A stretch of DNA of 47,673 nucleotides from a virus. The stretch covers positions 1 to 47,673 of IMG/VR virus record IMGVR_UViG_3300023184_000204; one strand, given 5' to 3'. The translations under genes were made by a program, and so were the position numbers. Positions 8,489 to 16,009 of the stretch are shown here, one piece after another. Each line of letters starts with the position of its first letter. The stretch's first letter is position 1. Below the pieces are notes generated by a model. That model made no database searches. It worked only from the letters and a program-made list of their open reading frames with translations, and was not told the DNA's origin.

Positions 8489-9455
8489 AGGGTCAAATGT
8501 GCCACCCTGTGCAGTGATGTGCAGTAAAAAATGCTGTAAATTGCGGGAAAATGCTTAGAGCTATTAATTACTAACTTATGATGGTAACATACATGAGGGC
8601 TAGACTAATTATCTAGATATAGTAAAAAGATTAATAGATTGCACAATCCGCAGCCAAGTTTCTTGTAAACATAAAATATTATTCTTATATTGGATGTATA
8701 TATATACCACCATGAAAAGAAAGTATAATGTAAATGATAACTATTTTAATAAAATAGACAATGAAGAAAAAGCTTATTGGTTAGGTTTTTTATTAGCAGA
8801 TGGGTGTATCCATGAAAGAGCAGGTCAAGATAGATTATCATTAGTAGTAAGTATTAAAGATAAAAATCATTTAGAAAAATTTAAAAAAAGTTTATCTTTT
8901 GAAGGACCTATAATTGATTATACTAAAAAGTCTGGCTTATTTATAGGTTTAGTACACTCATATGTTAGAATTACCTCTCAACTTTTAGTTAATGATTTAG
9001 CTAAAGTTGGGTGTATACCAAGAAAAACTTTAACCTTAGAGTTTCCAATCATAAATGATGATTTGATACATCATTTTATAAGAGGATACTTTGATGGAGA
9101 TGGTGGTGTATTTATATCTAAAGAAAAACATTGGAGAAATAATAATATTTTTCCTGTTATTCACTTTAGATTTAATGGTACAAAAGCTTTCTTGAATATA
9201 GTAAATGATAAAATTAATTTATCAGGTAGACTTGTTCAAGCAAAAGGTAGTAAAATATATGAGTTAAGCTATAAAAGAAATAGAAAAGCAAAAATATTTT
9301 ATGAATACCTGTATAAAGAGGCAACTATTTTCTTAGAAAGGAAAAAAGAAATCTTTAAAACACATTTACAAGAAAAAGGTTCAGAGACTATAATCAGCTA
9401 ACTCAATAGAGTTAAAGGGATAGTCCAGTTATAAGTGAAAACTTATATGTTACTG
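8489..9455 (+). ncRNA. Group I self-splicing intron 2 (in metallopeptidase/VWA gene)
   Basis: A 967-nt intron with textbook core elements: P (AAATTGCGGGAAA, 8538-8550), Q (AATCCGCAGCCAAG, 8645-8658), R (GTTCAGAGACTA, 9379-9390) and S (GGGATAGTCC, ending 9425). R GACTA pairs with S TAGTC (P7). P1 is exon GGTGGT (8483-8488) with guide GCCACC (8501-8506), four G-C pairs and the terminal U-G. A 6-bp hairpin with a GAAA loop (9431-9446) is a plausible P9 and G9455 is omega-G. The join yields GRGG-TEFDPV, restoring the VWA MIDAS. The endonuclease lies between Q and R (P6 region), unlike introns 1 and 3. Confidence 0.93.
8694..9401 (+). CDS. LAGLIDADG homing endonuclease of intron 2
   Basis: Two dodecapeptide motifs in one chain: LGFLLADG (30-37) and IRGYFDGDG (129-137), each with the acidic metal ligand, so it should act as a monomer cutting an asymmetric site. 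The 235-residue length fits a two-motif enzyme. The start may be ATG 8694 or 8712 (MKRKYN); the latter removes a non-conserved lead. The final codons (GSETIIS) are the R element of the ribozyme, so protein and RNA constraints overlap there. Its target should be the intron-free VWA gene at the GGTGGT-ACGGAA junction. Confidence 0.92.
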   Translation: MYIYTTMKRKYNVNDNYFNKIDNEEKAYWLGFLLADGCIHERAGQDRLSLVVSIKDKNHLEKFKKSLSFEGPIIDYTKKSGLFIGLVHSYVRITSQLLVNDLAKVGCIPRKTLTLEFPIINDDLIHHFIRGYFDGDGGVFISKEKHWRNNNIFPVIHFRFNGTKAFLNIVNDKINLSGRLVQAKGSKIYELSYKRNRKAKIFYEYLYKEATIFLERKKEIFKTHLQEKGSETIIS

Positions 9456-9641
9456 ACGGAATTTGATCCCGTCCTAGAGTATTATGATGCAAACATTAGA
9501 AAGTATACAAGTTTAGTATACTTTACTGATGGTGAGTGTTATACAAGTATAAAGCCAAAAGGCAAAATATTGTGGGTATTATCTGAAAGATCAGGCATGA
9601 ATGATGGATTACCAGGCAAAGTTATCAAGTTAGAATTATAA
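9456..9641 (+). CDS. DUF2201-like metallopeptidase + VWA protein, exon 2
   Basis: The last 61 residues of the VWA protein, beginning TEFDPVLEYYDAN. Its first Thr is the MIDAS Thr that VWA domains place after GRGG, which confirms the splice point. The strand SLVYFTDGEC follows, with the Asp-Gly that normally completes the VWA metal site (TDG). A GTG at 9435 upstream belongs to the intron and is not a start. The stop is 19 bases before the MoxR-like gene. Confidence 0.88.
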   Translation, partial: TEFDPVLEYYDANIRKYTSLVYFTDGECYTSIKPKGKILWVLSERSGMNDGLPGKVIKLEL

Positions 9642-9660
9642 ATTATTAAAAAGAAAAGTT

Positions 9661-10830
9661 ATGAGCCAAGTTCAATTAAATTTAGATGAGTTAAAAGATT
9701 TTGTAAAGTATATGGTTACTAATAACCAACATATACAAGCTAATGGTAAAGTTCCTGTAGCAGTGAATATAGAGGGTGATGCTGGTTTGGGTAAAACTTC
9801 ATCAGTAAAACAATTAGCTTCAGAGCTTAACATGGATATGATCAGACTAAACTTAGCAGAGTTTGAGGAATTAGGTGACCTTGTAGGTTTTCCTGTAAAA
9901 GAATTTGAGATTTCAAATGCAGAAGGTAAGACTACCTGGATTAATGAGCATCAGATTGATGCAGCAATGAAGAAAGGTTACAAAGTAATCAATAAGAGAA
10001 TGGCTCATGCTGCTCCTGAATGGATTCAAGGTAGAGGTGAAGGTGGTTTCTTAATCTTAGATGACTATACCAGAGCTGACCATAGATTTATGCAAGCTAC
10101 CATGACTTTGATTGATGAGCAAGCTTATGCTTCTTGGAAATTACCAAAGAACTGGCATATTTTGTTAACTACTAATCCAGACAATGGTGATTATAATGTA
10201 ACTTCTTTAGATGTTGCTCAGAAGACCAGATTTATTTCTACAGAAGTAAAATTTGATGTTAACATCTGGGCTAAGTGGGCAGAGAAAGCTAACATTGACA
10301 GTAGATGTATTAACTTCTTGTTGATGAATCCAGAATTAGTTTCTCAAAGAATTAATCCAAGGATGATTACTACTTTCTTTAACTCTATTAGTTCTATTCA
10401 AGATTTTTCTAAGAATTTACCAATTATTCAAATGATTGGTGAAGGTTCTGTTGGTAATGATTTTGCTTCTATGTTTACTATGTTTATTAATAATAAACTA
10501 GATAAAATTATTGGACCAAAAGATATCTTTGAGAAAGATGAGCAGTATGTGTTAAATACACTTAAAGCTGCTATAGGAACTGATGTTGATTTCCGAGCTG
10601 ATTTATCTAGTGTAGTTGCAACAAGAATTGTCAACTATGGTTTAACTCATGCAGAGAAAAATCCTATAACTAAAGTAATGACTGATAGAATTATCAAATT
10701 AACTACTGATTGTGATTCTTTTACTGATGACTTGAGATATTATATCATCAAAGAATTAATCAATGGTAACAAGGTTAAATTTGCTCCATTGATGATGAAT
10801 GCTAATGTAGTAAAGATGTCAGTAAAATAA
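9661..10830 (+). CDS. MoxR-type AAA+ ATPase
   Basis: A 389-residue ATPase with Walker A GDAGLGKT (39-46), Walker B FLILDD (Asp134-Asp135) followed by YTRAD as in MoxR proteins, and sensor 1 at LLTTNPDNGDYNV. The helical lid region follows, up to a conserved-looking QRINPRM segment. MoxR/VWA pairs act as chaperone-like machines that insert cofactors or remodel complexes, and the partner VWA/metallopeptidase is immediately upstream, so the two very likely work together. Their substrate in this phage is unknown. The A-rich stretch before ATG (AAAAAGAAAAG) is the local ribosome-binding style. A strong terminator follows. Confidence 0.9.
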   Translation: MSQVQLNLDELKDFVKYMVTNNQHIQANGKVPVAVNIEGDAGLGKTSSVKQLASELNMDMIRLNLAEFEELGDLVGFPVKEFEISNAEGKTTWINEHQIDAAMKKGYKVINKRMAHAAPEWIQGRGEGGFLILDDYTRADHRFMQATMTLIDEQAYASWKLPKNWHILLTTNPDNGDYNVTSLDVAQKTRFISTEVKFDVNIWAKWAEKANIDSRCINFLLMNPELVSQRINPRMITTFFNSISSIQDFSKNLPIIQMIGEGSVGNDFASMFTMFINNKLDKIIGPKDIFEKDEQYVLNTLKAAIGTDVDFRADLSSVVATRIVNYGLTHAEKNPITKVMTDRIIKLTTDCDSFTDDLRYYIIKELINGNKVKFAPLMMNANVVKMSVK

Positions 10831-10879
10831 TCAGGACTATTCAGTTCCCTGTAAAAAAAGTTAACTTAATTATTAACCT

Positions 10880-10911
10880 GGATAGGGGTGGATTATTCCC
10901 CTATCCTTTTT
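10880..10911 (+). terminator. Intrinsic terminator after MoxR-like gene
   Basis: A perfect 9-bp stem GGATAGGGG / CCCCTATCC (10880-10888 and 10898-10906) with a 9-base loop and five T residues. It is the strongest hairpin of the rightward block. The next ATG is only 12 bases beyond the T-tract. Confidence 0.93.
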
Positions 10912-10922
10912 ATATTAAAAAA

Positions 10923-12236
10923 ATGATTCCAAAAATTTATATTACAGTAGCTGGTGGTAGTTTAACCACTGAGCTAAAATATTTAGTTAATTCTCAAGAT
11001 AAGTTATTTCATCTTACTGATATTGATTATACTCCTACAAAAGGAGATAAAATATGTTTATTACCTGGTGTTCAATTACCTAGAACAAAACTTAAAGCTT
11101 TTAATGATGAACATGGAACAAAAAATGTAAGAGAAGCTGTTAATGCTGATTATATTTTTGCTTCAGATAAATCATTTAATGAATATTTTGTCAATGGTTC
11201 TAGTTGGTTTTATAAAATGACTAAAACTGATTTAGATAAATTAATACCTTATTTTAGTTCTATATTAAATGTAGATCCTGTTGATATTTCAGATTTAAAA
11301 GATATAGTAGAAGCTCATCAAACTTTACATGGTGAAGTAGAATGTACAATTAACTATAATTGGTCTACTCTTAATGATATAAGAGATATAATTGCTAAAA
11401 AGAAAATTGAATTGTCTAGCAAATGGGATGATTCTATTATTTATCATGAAATTCATTCTGATTTTATTGAAGAAGTAAAATTCTTAAAAACACAAACTAT
11501 TTATGATGTCTCTGGTTTAATTGCTTCTATCAGTGCTAAAAATGTAGTTATTGACTATGAAATGTATGGTCAGTTAAAAAACATGCTTAAGAGTAATGAT
11601 ACAGACAACCATGTTTTAGCTATGGAAATTATGGCTAACTCAAATATTGTAGAAAGTTTACTTTTTTTAGAAATGTTGTTTAAAGAACATAGTTATGAAA
11701 TGTATAATTGTCATACAAGAAACCATGTAAACTTTAAAAGTTTATGTTCTATGCTTAATAAAGAAAAGTACAGATATACTACAGACCTTGATGATGTTGT
11801 AAAGTCTTTAATTAACTTTAATGTGCTGACTACCGACAAGTTAAACTTGTTAATGAGACATTATAATGAGGAAATTATGCATAACGGTAACAGTACATAC
11901 TTTCATGTAAAAACCATAACTGTAGCTGATATAGTGCACCAAACAGTGAATGAAAACTATACTTACACTATAGTAGATGACTTTGAACCTGCAGTAATTG
12001 AAGAAGAAACTGTTGAAGAAGAAGTTGTAAACACTGAAAGTTTAAACTTAGAAGATGTAGTTGAACAAGAACCATCTTTTGAATTATCAGATGTAAATGT
12101 AGTTGAAGAAGAAATTACTGAAACAATTGAAGAAGTAGTTGAAGAAACTGAAATTACTATTGAGAATACCCAAGAAGAAGTTATTGTTGAACCTAATAAA
12201 GAAAAAGAAGATGAGTCAAGCATTGATTGGTTCTAA
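10923..12236 (+). CDS. Hypothetical protein with long acidic C-terminal tail
   Basis: A 437-residue protein of unknown function. The first ~350 residues appear globular: an N-terminal MIPKIYITVAGG that could be a Rossmann-type strand-loop, then helical segments. From about residue 355 the chain becomes a Glu/Val-rich repeat-like tail (EEETVEEEVV, EEVVEETE) ending DESSIDWF. Such an acidic tail with an aromatic tip resembles the partner-binding tip of SSB proteins. The acidic tail region shows a spurious long frame on the other strand. The final 26 bases overlap the start of the exonuclease gene, suggesting co-translation and perhaps a shared complex. Confidence 0.78.
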   Translation: MIPKIYITVAGGSLTTELKYLVNSQDKLFHLTDIDYTPTKGDKICLLPGVQLPRTKLKAFNDEHGTKNVREAVNADYIFASDKSFNEYFVNGSSWFYKMTKTDLDKLIPYFSSILNVDPVDISDLKDIVEAHQTLHGEVECTINYNWSTLNDIRDIIAKKKIELSSKWDDSIIYHEIHSDFIEEVKFLKTQTIYDVSGLIASISAKNVVIDYEMYGQLKNMLKSNDTDNHVLAMEIMANSNIVESLLFLEMLFKEHSYEMYNCHTRNHVNFKSLCSMLNKEKYRYTTDLDDVVKSLINFNVLTTDKLNLLMRHYNEEIMHNGNSTYFHVKTITVADIVHQTVNENYTYTIVDDFEPAVIEEETVEEEVVNTESLNLEDVVEQEPSFELSDVNVVEEEITETIEEVVEETEITIENTQEEVIVEPNKEKEDESSIDWF

Positions 12237-13230
12237 TGAAGAGTTAGAAAAGTTTTACAAAAAGAAGTTTTACTTCAGCTACAGTGGAATTAACAAGTTA
12301 TTGTATTCTCCTGTAGTATTTTATAATCATTATGTATTAAATCAAAGAGAAGACTCTACAGACGCGCACCTAGTTGCAGGGCGCGTTCTGCATTGTCTAC
12401 TATTTGAAGAAGAAAAGTTTGATGAGAACTTTTTAGAACTACCTGGTAAAATGCCAACTGATAGTCAAAGAAAAATTATTTATGATTTGTTTAAAATTCA
12501 CATGTCAATAGGTAATAATTCATTATCTTTGGAAGACTACTCCCAAGACATTCTCACATTACTTCTCACAGCTAATCTCTATCAATCTCTCAAAACAGAT
12601 CAGCAAAGAATTGACAAGATTCTTACAGAAGAAAACAAGACTTATTTTGAATTCTTGAAAAACAGCGTTGGTAAAACTGTTGTAGATCAAGAGACTCTGA
12701 GTGGCTGCAGAGTACAGGTTGAAATACTAAGAAGCAATAAAGATGTCAGAGCTTTGTTACAATTAGATAGATCACCTGATGATAATCATCTTGTTATCCA
12801 GAGTGAGTTGCGTTTAGAGTATGATAACCCTAAACTAAGCTTTGGACTTCATGGAATACTTGATCATGTAGTTGTTGATTATGAATCCAAAACTATATTT
12901 ATCAATGATCTTAAAACCACATCAAAAGCAATCCAAGATTTTCCAGAAACCGTAGAGTATTATAAATATTGGATGCAAGCCGTTATTTATACTATTCTTA
13001 CAAATAATCAGTTTCTTGCTGATAGAGAAGACAAACTTGATTGGAAATTTCAAGTAACATTCATTGTTATTGACAAATATAATCTAGTATATCCTTTCCA
13101 AGTTAGCCAAGAAACATTGGAGAAATGGAAAGGGTCTTTTAATGAAATAGTGAAAACTGTTAAGTGGCACTATGACAATAGAAGATATGACCTACCATAC
13201 TCATTAGTTACTAATAGTGTAAAATTGTAG
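12211..13230 (+). CDS. RecE/DUF3799-like PD-(D/E)XK exonuclease
   Basis: A predicted recombination exonuclease of 339 aa. The N-terminal FSYSGINKLLYSPVVFYNHY and AGRVLHCLLFEEEKFDENF match the lead of DUF3799/RecE proteins (sPxxy ... GxxxHxlxLEPexF). Active-site parts are GILD (Asp218) and DLKTT (Asp233, Lys235), followed by the helix YYKYWMQAVIYT with the QxxxY typical of Cas4/RecB nucleases. I chose ATG 12211: the longer frame from 12139 adds 24 lysine/leucine residues read out of frame from the previous gene's acidic tail. With the Sak4-like ATPase and SSB it would form a resection-annealing recombination set. Confidence 0.88.
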   Translation: MSQALIGSNEELEKFYKKKFYFSYSGINKLLYSPVVFYNHYVLNQREDSTDAHLVAGRVLHCLLFEEEKFDENFLELPGKMPTDSQRKIIYDLFKIHMSIGNNSLSLEDYSQDILTLLLTANLYQSLKTDQQRIDKILTEENKTYFEFLKNSVGKTVVDQETLSGCRVQVEILRSNKDVRALLQLDRSPDDNHLVIQSELRLEYDNPKLSFGLHGILDHVVVDYESKTIFINDLKTTSKAIQDFPETVEYYKYWMQAVIYTILTNNQFLADREDKLDWKFQVTFIVIDKYNLVYPFQVSQETLEKWKGSFNEIVKTVKWHYDNRRYDLPYSLVTNSVKL

Positions 13231-13235
13231 GAATC

Positions 13236-13874
13236 ATGGCTTTAAATTCAGTGTATAGGAAATATTTCCAAAAATCTCAGGTGTTTATATATCCGCTCCT
13301 GGGAATAAAAAGAGGCGCAGCTTATGTCCCTAATGCAACTTATATTGCTTGGGAAGAAAATAGCACGATCTCTGAGGATATGAAATTAGTGTGTGTATAT
13401 GAAAATGATGAGACAAATACTTTTGAAGTATTTGTAAAAACAGTTTTACTTAAACATCCAAGATTATTTGGGTATGTTAAAGCTGACTCAAAAACTAGTG
13501 TATTCACATTTGATTTTTCTGATTTGGTAGAGGAGTGGGCTAACTTTCTTAACGGAAAGTATAGCAAAATAAATCTGAATTTAAAAGCTAAAATTTTAAA
13601 CTTTTTTGATCCGCAAAGTGGAAACTATCAATATGTAAAAAGTTATTTGTATCCTGAAAAATACTTTAATGAGTATGCAGATTTGTTAAATACTGATGTG
13701 GAATTACTTAAATCTGTTGGAGAATTGTGTAGTAAACCTAATTTAAATAAAGAAATTCTAAAATTAGAGATAGCTAATTTAGGAACTATAGAAGAATCTG
13801 CAGTAAATTTGTCTAATAATAAAATAAATATCTATGAAAAACACAATGATGATTGTCCAAGCAACTTGGAATGA
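13236..13874 (+). CDS. Hypothetical protein
   Basis: A 212-residue protein without recognisable motif. The N-terminal half is beta-rich with aromatics (VFIYPLLGIKRGAAYVPNATYIAW), suggesting a small globular domain; the C-terminal half is helical. It begins five bases after the exonuclease stop and its end overlaps the next gene by 41 bases, so it belongs to the same unit. A link to recombination is inferred from position only. Confidence 0.72.
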   Translation: MALNSVYRKYFQKSQVFIYPLLGIKRGAAYVPNATYIAWEENSTISEDMKLVCVYENDETNTFEVFVKTVLLKHPRLFGYVKADSKTSVFTFDFSDLVEEWANFLNGKYSKINLNLKAKILNFFDPQSGNYQYVKSYLYPEKYFNEYADLLNTDVELLKSVGELCSKPNLNKEILKLEIANLGTIEESAVNLSNNKINIYEKHNDDCPSNLE

Positions 13875-14217
13875 AACACAAACTTTTAGATTGATTCCAA
13901 TTGCGGTAGAATGCCCAAATGTTGAGTGTATCTTTGATCCAGCTACAAAAGTATTTGTAATCATATCTAAGATCACTAAACAAAGTTTACACATGCTACC
14001 AAAAATGGATGAGAATGGTGATCCTGTTGCATGTAAGTCAGCAAGACCTAATGGTAGAAACTTTAAAGAAGAGAGAAACAAAATTGAAGTTTTTCAAGAG
14101 TATTATGTTGAAGATGCAGTTGCTATTGAAGATTTAATCAATCTTTTTGCAATCAATGCTTCTACATTTGATTATAAAACTTTCATGGACAAAGTTGTAG
14201 AACCAGTTTTATCTTAG
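13834..14217 (+). CDS. Hypothetical protein, 127 aa
   Basis: A small protein of unknown function, beta-rich at the start (MIVQATWNETQTFRLIPI) with two close cysteines (CPNVEC) and a basic patch (KSARPNGRNFKEERNK). Several in-frame ATGs lie close together (13834, 13846, 13849); the later ones would reduce the overlap with the upstream gene from 41 to under 30 bases, so the exact start is open. It is the last gene before a terminator. Confidence 0.72.
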   Translation: MKNTMMIVQATWNETQTFRLIPIAVECPNVECIFDPATKVFVIISKITKQSLHMLPKMDENGDPVACKSARPNGRNFKEERNKIEVFQEYYVEDAVAIEDLINLFAINASTFDYKTFMDKVVEPVLS

Positions 14218-14228
14218 ACTTATGATTT

Positions 14229-14262
14229 CACAGAGTGTCATAAGTGATGCTCTGTGTTTTTT
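14229..14262 (+). terminator. Intrinsic terminator before polymerase unit
   Basis: A hairpin with outer stem CACAGAG / CTCTGTG (14229-14235 and 14250-14256), possible inner pairs, and six T residues to 14262. It separates the exonuclease unit from the polymerase unit. Confidence 0.82.
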
Positions 14263-14298
14263 AACTTAACGGGGAGACAGCTTAACTGAATAAATCTT

Positions 14299-14382
14299 AT
14301 GAAAACAAACTATGTAATGGATTATGAAACATTAAAGAAAAAGTGTTATCTTTATAGTCATGAAAACATGCACAAAATGTAA
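14299..14382 (+). pseudogene. Diverged duplicate of the polymerase B start (relic), 27 codons
   Basis: The frame ATG AAA ACA ... reads MKTNYVMDYETLKKKCY, which aligns with the true polymerase start at 14817 (NWVMDFETLKNCF), including the Exo I Asp and Glu (D-E-T-L). It stops at 14380 after running into the HNH gene that begins at 14360. So a copy of the first ~17 polymerase codons, differing at many bases from the working copy, lies upstream of the endonuclease. It is probably a remnant of HNH gene insertion or of a co-converted flank from another phage. It could also act as a leader peptide. Confidence 0.7.
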
Positions 14383-14824
14383 AATTACTCAACCTATTGA
14401 GTGTTTTAGAACCGACCGGAGTAGAAAAGATGGTACACATTCTCATTGTAAAACCTGTTCTAATAAAAGTATGAGTGAATATTATGCAAAAAATCCTGAT
14501 AAATGCAGGCAAATTGCTAATAAAGCTTATGCAAAAAATAAACATAAACATGTTATAAGGAAAAAAGTTTATTCTTGGAATAAAACTTATGGTATTGATA
14601 TTACACATGAAACATATTTAAAAATGTTAAATGAACAAAATAATAAATGTGCAATATGTTTAATATCTACTGTAGAATATGAAAAACTATTATCTGTTGA
14701 TCATTGTCATGTTACAGATGTTGTAAGAGGTTTGTTGTGTAATAATTGTAATCTTGCTTTAGGTGGTTTTAAAGATAGTATTGAAAATTTAGAAAATGCA
14801 ATTAAATACTTAAAAAATGAGTAA
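14360..14824 (+). CDS. HNH endonuclease, recombination endonuclease VII-like (free-standing)
   Basis: A 154-residue nuclease. An N-terminal zinc ribbon (C4, C7, C30, C33) is followed by a helical lysine-rich linker and the catalytic part C97-x2-C100 ... VDHCH (113-117) ... RGLLCNNCN (C127, C130, N131), the endonuclease VII / HNH zinc arrangement. It sits between a relic of the polymerase start and the working polymerase ATG, which its stop overlaps by eight bases. I found no group I core in the short flanks, so it looks like an intron-less homing gene. Many phage proteins of this kind are mobile; a resident resolvase role is the alternative. Confidence 0.87.
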   Translation: MKTCTKCKITQPIECFRTDRSRKDGTHSHCKTCSNKSMSEYYAKNPDKCRQIANKAYAKNKHKHVIRKKVYSWNKTYGIDITHETYLKMLNEQNNKCAICLISTVEYEKLLSVDHCHVTDVVRGLLCNNCNLALGGFKDSIENLENAIKYLKNE

Positions 14825-16009
14825 TTACCGTACTAATTGGGTTATGGATTTTGAGACTTTAAAGAATTGTTTCATAGCCGTCTTTGAAGATGCTAAATCT
14901 AACCATAAAGAAATATTTGTTTGCCATGAATCCAGAAATGATATCTTTGATTTTATAACATTTTTAGAAACTAATATTGCCTATAATGAATGGCATATAA
15001 GCTTTAATGGCTTAGCATTTGATGCTCAAATAACAGAGCATGTTCTTAGGAACAAGAGAATGCTACTTGCTAGCAATGGAGACAAGGTAGCTAGATTTCT
15101 TTATAGTAAAGCACAAGATGTAATATCTAGACAAAATAGAAGTGAATTCACTGAGTTTAGTCCTAGAGATCTGCAAATAAATCAAATTGATTTGTTTAAA
15201 CTTAATCACTGGGATAATCCAGCTAAGAGAAGTTCATTAAAGTGGATTCAGTATACAATGGATTGGACTAACATAGTTGATATGCCAATTCATCATAGTA
15301 CTGAGATTACTGCAGATGATGTTAATATGGTTATTAGTTACTGTATTAATGATGTCAAGTCTACTAAGGCTATTTTGATGTTGAGTAAGAGTCAGATTGA
15401 TTTGCGGAAAAATCTAACTATAGAGTATAACATTGATTTGTTTAGTGCATCTGAGCCAAGAATTTCTAAAGAATTGTTCCTGCATTTCTTGAGTGAAAAA
15501 ACCGGATACAAGAAATGGGAACTTAGAAAGCTAAGAACCTATAGAAGCGACATTAGATTTGAGGATATAATTCTACCTTATACAAATTTTAAAACTGCAA
15601 CATTTCAAAATTTACTAAACAAGTTTAAGGAGATTGTATTAAATCCTATGAATACTAAAGGAGGCTTCAAGTATTCTGTCCAGTATAAGGGTTTGAAAAC
15701 AGATTTTGGTCTGGGTGGTGTTCATGGAGCTAGAACAGCTGGTGTATATGAATCAGATGATGATATGGTAATCATGTCTTCAGATGTTGTCAGTTATTAT
15801 CCAAACTTAGCTATTAGAAATAAATGGGCCCCTTATCACCTTCCTAAAGCAGAATTCTGTGATCTGTATGAATGGTTCTTTAATGAAAGAAAGAAAATAA
15901 GCAAGAAGGATCCAAAGAACTATGTATATAAGATTATCTTAAACTCTACTTATGGTTTAAGTAATGATGAGAATAGTTTTCTATATGATCCAGAGTTCAC
16001 AATGAGGAT
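14817..16009 (+). CDS. Family B DNA polymerase, exon 1 (exonuclease + palm)
   Basis: The first 397 codons plus two bases of a 664-aa replicative polymerase. The 3'-5' exonuclease motifs are intact: Exo I DFET (11-14), Exo II SFNGLAFD (Asn64, Asp69) and Exo III YCIND (Tyr175, Asp179). Then come a Gly-rich LGGVHGA (about 299-305, at the YxGG position), motif A SSDVVSYYPN (Asp323) and motif B KIILNSTYG (372-380). The exon ends within the Ile codon of FTMRI; the guide pairing at 16022-16027 fixes the cut after T16009. Read through, the frame stops at 16016. At 664 aa the enzyme is compact, lacking large thumb additions. Confidence 0.92.

Noticed and set aside
9435-9641. Separate 68-aa gene starting GTG 9435
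   Set aside because: The first seven codons belong to intron 2; TEFDPV is the MIDAS continuation of the VWA protein.
12139-12210. Upstream extension of the exonuclease to ATG 12139
   Set aside because: The added 24 residues are a Lys/Leu string read from the acidic tail region of the previous gene in another frame.
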